Shown piece by piece: positions 61,555 through 64,000 of a stretch of DNA of 64,000 nt; the first letter of the stretch is position 1; every line of letters starts with the position of its first letter. Location of the stretch: positions 248,001 through 312,000 of the forward strand of contig CAUJNA010003808.1 in assembly GCA_963377175.1 (NCBI GenBank). Direction: 5' to 3'. The position numbers were made by a program, and so were the translations under genes. The notes under the pieces were generated by a model. The model saw nothing but the letters and a program-made list of their open reading frames with translations. It was not told the DNA's origin and did no database searches. This stretch comes from Effrenium voratum. Lineage: Eukaryota > Sar > Dinophyceae > Suessiales > Symbiodiniaceae.

Positions 61555-62560
61555 TCAAAAGCACGCAAGTTCCCAAACCTTCTCACAACACTCAAAACTA
61601 TGGAAGAGCTGGTCGAAGGACTTGCAGGGGCAGGCCAACAAGACTACATCCAGCCCAGTCTCGAAGCTCATGGCGTCAAGGGCATCGGTGAACTCATTGC
61701 GAGCGGCGGCAGCATCTTCGCCGTCCATGTTGATGCTGCTGCTCATGTGCGCACCGCGCTGGATGTCGTGATGCTCCTCACAGACTTCCTCGGACCATTG
61801 GTAGAGAGCGCGGCCGGTCTTGCCCTTCACCTCTCGGATCTCACCTGCGTGTAGAGCTGCTTTGAAGGCGTCTTCGCCGCCAGCAAGGACCACAGCCCGA
61901 AAGCGAGGGTAGCCTCGAGCCTCCGCACCTTCCCTACTTGTGCGAGTGGAAGTGTGCTGCGTGGACATCGTGCTCTCGTCACAGCGCACGCGCCACTTGC
62001 CGGACTTGGGGCTCTTGGTCATTGCGGAGTTGAGCCACTTGGTTGCAGCGGAACGCCCTTCCTCCTGCTTGCGCGCCCACTGTTCCTGAACCGCAGCAGG
62101 CAGGCTCGGGAAAAGGCTGCGGAAGGCCATGGCCGCCGCTTTGTTTCGTTTCTCGGGCTCTGAGGACGGCTGCTGGCTGCCCAGGGGCTCCGGCTGCTTG
62201 GCGTCATGGTCTCCAAGTTCTCCAGCTGGGTCTGGGCGTTCTTGGACGGTTTGCCTTTGGCTTTGGGACGGGCTGACGGAGAAGGGCTGGGGGGCTCGAT
62301 CTTAATGGACGGGCCAGGCTCCTTGCCGTCTCCAGAGCCCTCGCCAGATTGCCCTGCGGATGGCGCGGGCTTCTTCCGCTTAGAGGCACTAGTCTCTGGC
62401 GCCGCCTCGGCGGGCTGTCCCTCAGCCTTAGCTTTGGCGGCCTGCTTGGCTTTTGACTTGGCGGCCTGCTTGGCTTTTGCCTTGGCCGCCAGCTTGGCTT
62501 TGGCGGCCGGCTTGGCTTTTGCCTTGGCCTTTGGGCCGGCCGAGGGCTGGCTTCAGCCGC
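61555..62560 (-). CDS. Lys/Ala-rich basic protein with globular C-terminus
   Basis: The 5' part (about 62540-62420) is a Lys-Ala repeat on the minus strand (AKAKAKPAAKAKLAAKAK), followed by KRKKPAPSAGQSGEGSGD and a basic Pro/Ser stretch. A frame change near 62160-62215 leads to AMAFRSLFPSLPAAVQEQWA, RSAATKWLNSAMTKSPKSGK and GRALYQWSEEVCEEHHDIQR, ending at 61555. The design, Lys/Ala tail plus a Trp-containing helical domain, matches 7133-7909 and 23594-24160 in style. No ATG is in frame upstream of the K/A tail, so a 5' exon is missing from my model. Function unknown; nucleic-acid binding is a reasonable guess. Confidence 0.5.
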
Positions 62561-62994
62561 AGGCGCGGAAGGCGCAGCTAGCGAAGGGCTCACCGGCGCC
62601 GGCGCTTCCTAGCGCAAGGTGAAAGTCCGGCCGACTCTCAAAACTCTCGCGACCTTAGAGCTGTCTTAAGCTCCCCAAACTCTCAAGACTCTCAAAACCT
62701 TATGAAATCCGAGAGATCGCCTACTCTCTGAACTCTCGAAGCCCTCAAAGTCTCTAAGCTCTCTAAACTCTCAAAACTCTTAAGACTGTCAAAGCTGTTT
62801 CAAACGTGAGGAGTCGCTAAACTCCTTCAACTCTCCAGATTCTCAAAACTCTCCGAACTCTCAAAACTCTCCTACCGCAAACAGAAAGCACGGAAAGCCT
62901 TAGAGGTCTCAAAACTCTGAACTCTCAAAAGCTCTACAAACTCTCAAAACTCTCAACTCTCAAAACTCTCTGAAATCCTAAGAGATCGCAGACT

Positions 62995-63002
62995 CTCAGA
63001 AC
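62995..63002 (+). repeat. Target-site duplication, left copy
   Basis: CTCAGAAC, identical to 63133-63140 on the other side of the MITE. Confidence 0.85.
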
Positions 63003-63132
63003 CAGGGTTGTGGGATCAAAGGGTTTATCCCCACTTCTGTGATACAAGGGAATCTCCCCCTTTATATGGGGGATTAGTCTTAGGGAAACCTTTTGTGTTG
63101 TATCACAGACGTAGTCATTTCCCACAGCCCTG
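63003..63132. mobile_element. 130-bp hAT-type MITE
   Basis: Ends are CAGGGTTGTGGGA and TTCCCACAGCCCTG, a 13-bp terminal inverted repeat with one mismatch. The inside is also nested-palindromic: TCTGTGATACAA with TTGTATCACAGA, and AATCTCCCCC with GGGGGATT around TTTATAT. It is flanked by the 8-bp direct repeat CTCAGAAC. Ends of the CAGGG...CCCTG type and 8-bp target duplications are typical of hAT elements. It has no coding capacity. The unbroken minisatellite on each side shows the empty site. Confidence 0.88.
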
Positions 63133-63140
63133 CTCAGAAC
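63133..63140 (+). repeat. Target-site duplication, right copy
   Basis: CTCAGAAC directly after the CCCTG end. Confidence 0.85.
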
Positions 63141-63439
63141 TCTCAAAGCTCTGCACCTCTCTAAGCTCTCCAAAATCTCAAAACTCTCAAAATTCTTACT
63201 TTCAGAGCTCTCAAAGCAAAGCCCTGGATCGAGGCCCGAACCTCATCGTCAGAACGCGGCTGTGTCGCCGGCGGCTCGTCAGCGTTAGGGAAAGTCAACG
63301 CCAGCTGCGGCATGGCGCAGGAGCAGCTCCCTCCTCGCAGCGAGGCCTGAAGCACAACAGCTGCGGCGGGCGCTTCGGTCAGCGCAGCCACAAAGACCAA
63401 GGCTGCCTTCAACCCCTGAGGACGCAAAGCTGCTGCGGG

Positions 63440-64000
63440 GTCGAAGTTTAGCACTTTCGATGGTGGGAAACGCCGAAACTTCCAGGCTCTGGGATTGAAG
63501 TTTTGTGCTTGCAGTGGCGGAAGAGGTCGAAACTTCAAGGCTGCAGGGTTGAAGTTTTGCCATTATGCTGGTGGAAAAGGTCGAAACTGCAAGGCTGCCG
63601 GGTTGAAGTTGTGTACTTTCAATGGTGGAAAAGGTCGAAACTTCAAGGCTGCAGGGTTGAAGCTTTGCACTTTCAGTGGTGGAAAAGGTCGAAACTTCAA
63701 GGCTGCAGGGTTGAAGTTTTGCACTTTCAGTGGTGGAAAAGGTCGAAACTTCAAGGCGGCATGATGCAGGGTTGAAGTTTTGCACTTTCAGTGGTGGAAA
63801 AGGTCGAAACTTCAAGGCTGCAGGGTTGAAGTTTTGCACTTTCAGTGGTGGAAAAGGTGGAAACTTCAAGGCTGCCGGGTTGAAGTTTTGTACTTTCAAT
63901 GGTGGAAAAGGTCGAAACTTCAAGGCTGCAGGGTTGAAGTTTTGCACTTTCAGTGGCGGAAGAGGTCGAAACTTCAAGGCTGCAGGGTTGAAGTTTTGCC
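63440..64000 (+). repeat. 54-bp tandem array, runs off the window
   Basis: About ten units of a 54-bp sequence with GTTGAAGTTTTGCACTTTCA and GGTGGAAAAGGTCGAAACTT; early units (63440-63600) are more diverged, and one near 63760 has an 8-base insertion-like variant. As 54 is a multiple of three, both strands are open with an 18-residue unit (LKFCTFSGGKGRNFKAAG on the plus strand). I do not call these proteins. Confidence 0.9.

Larger units (their letters stand above)
62640..63215 (+). repeat. CTCTCAAAACTCT low-complexity minisatellite
   Basis: Degenerate 10-20-bp units of ACTCTCAAAACTCTC fill the stretch. It is interrupted only by the 130-bp element at 63003-63132. Confidence 0.9.

Noticed and set aside
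63285..63977. 230-codon minus-strand repeat protein
   Set aside because: Both strands are open throughout because the unit is 54 bp; no start or flanking coding sequence supports either.

Overview
The window looks like nuclear DNA of a dinoflagellate, most likely a Symbiodiniaceae/Suessiales relative. This is an inference from gene content and style, not from a marker gene. The signs are GC-rich intron-broken genes in unidirectional runs, a non-canonical GA-AG intron beside a GT-AG one inside a cytosine-5 methyltransferase gene, lysine/alanine-rich acidic basic-protein genes, several multicopy transposase-like families that I remember from dinoflagellate gene sets, very high repeat load, and no AATAAA-type gene ends. 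No rRNA, SL-RNA or convincing tRNA gene was found.

Layout. 0-3.8 kb is repeat sequence (21-bp minisatellite, GTT/GCT microsatellite, a 1.08 kb inverted repeat carrying a tRNA-like module, AT palindromes). 3.9-5.9 kb holds a minus-strand transposase-like gene with a frameshift, then a coiled-coil ORF. 6.4-9.9 kb is a plus-strand run of four genes, several bounded by perfect tetraloop hairpins. 10.2-11.2 kb is a ~193-bp tandem array. 12.5-12.8 kb encodes a very divergent histone H3-fold protein whose C-terminus runs into a dispersed repeat. 13.5-15.9 kb is a tandemly duplicated ~1.26 kb composite repeat. 15.9-16.8 kb is a minus-strand gene. 17.9-18.6 kb is microsatellite plus AT palindromes. 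18.8-24.1 kb carries plus-strand genes with a second family of small hairpins and a 133-bp AT-rich foldback. 24.3-39 kb is a long minus-strand run: a large unrecognised gene, the DNA methyltransferase, a palindrome cluster, a BED/hAT-like transposase gene, a gene with an HGT (ADP-ribosyltransferase/Tpt1-like) motif, a Nudix gene, a Cys-rich gene and others.

39-45 kb and 52-55.7 kb are mainly dispersed and tandem repeats; the same ~1 kb repeat flanks, in direct orientation, a 7-8 kb stretch with two plus-strand element-like genes (45.8-47.0 and 48.2-51.9 kb). 56.2-58.6 kb encodes a CCHC-knuckle plus Tpt1/KptA-like protein. 58.8-60.8 kb is a transposase-family gene whose middle third is inverted. 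61.0-62.6 kb has K/A-rich and coiled-coil ORFs. 62.6-64 kb is minisatellite, containing a 130-bp hAT-type MITE with a perfect 8-bp target duplication and ending in a 54-bp array that leaves the window.

Exons were joined only where motifs and reading frame agree (best case: the methyltransferase, 369 codons plus stop over three exons). For most genes the span is given and exon borders are uncertain. The most original observations are the two families of short hairpins at gene borders, the internally inverted gene, the H3-like protein, and the MITE.
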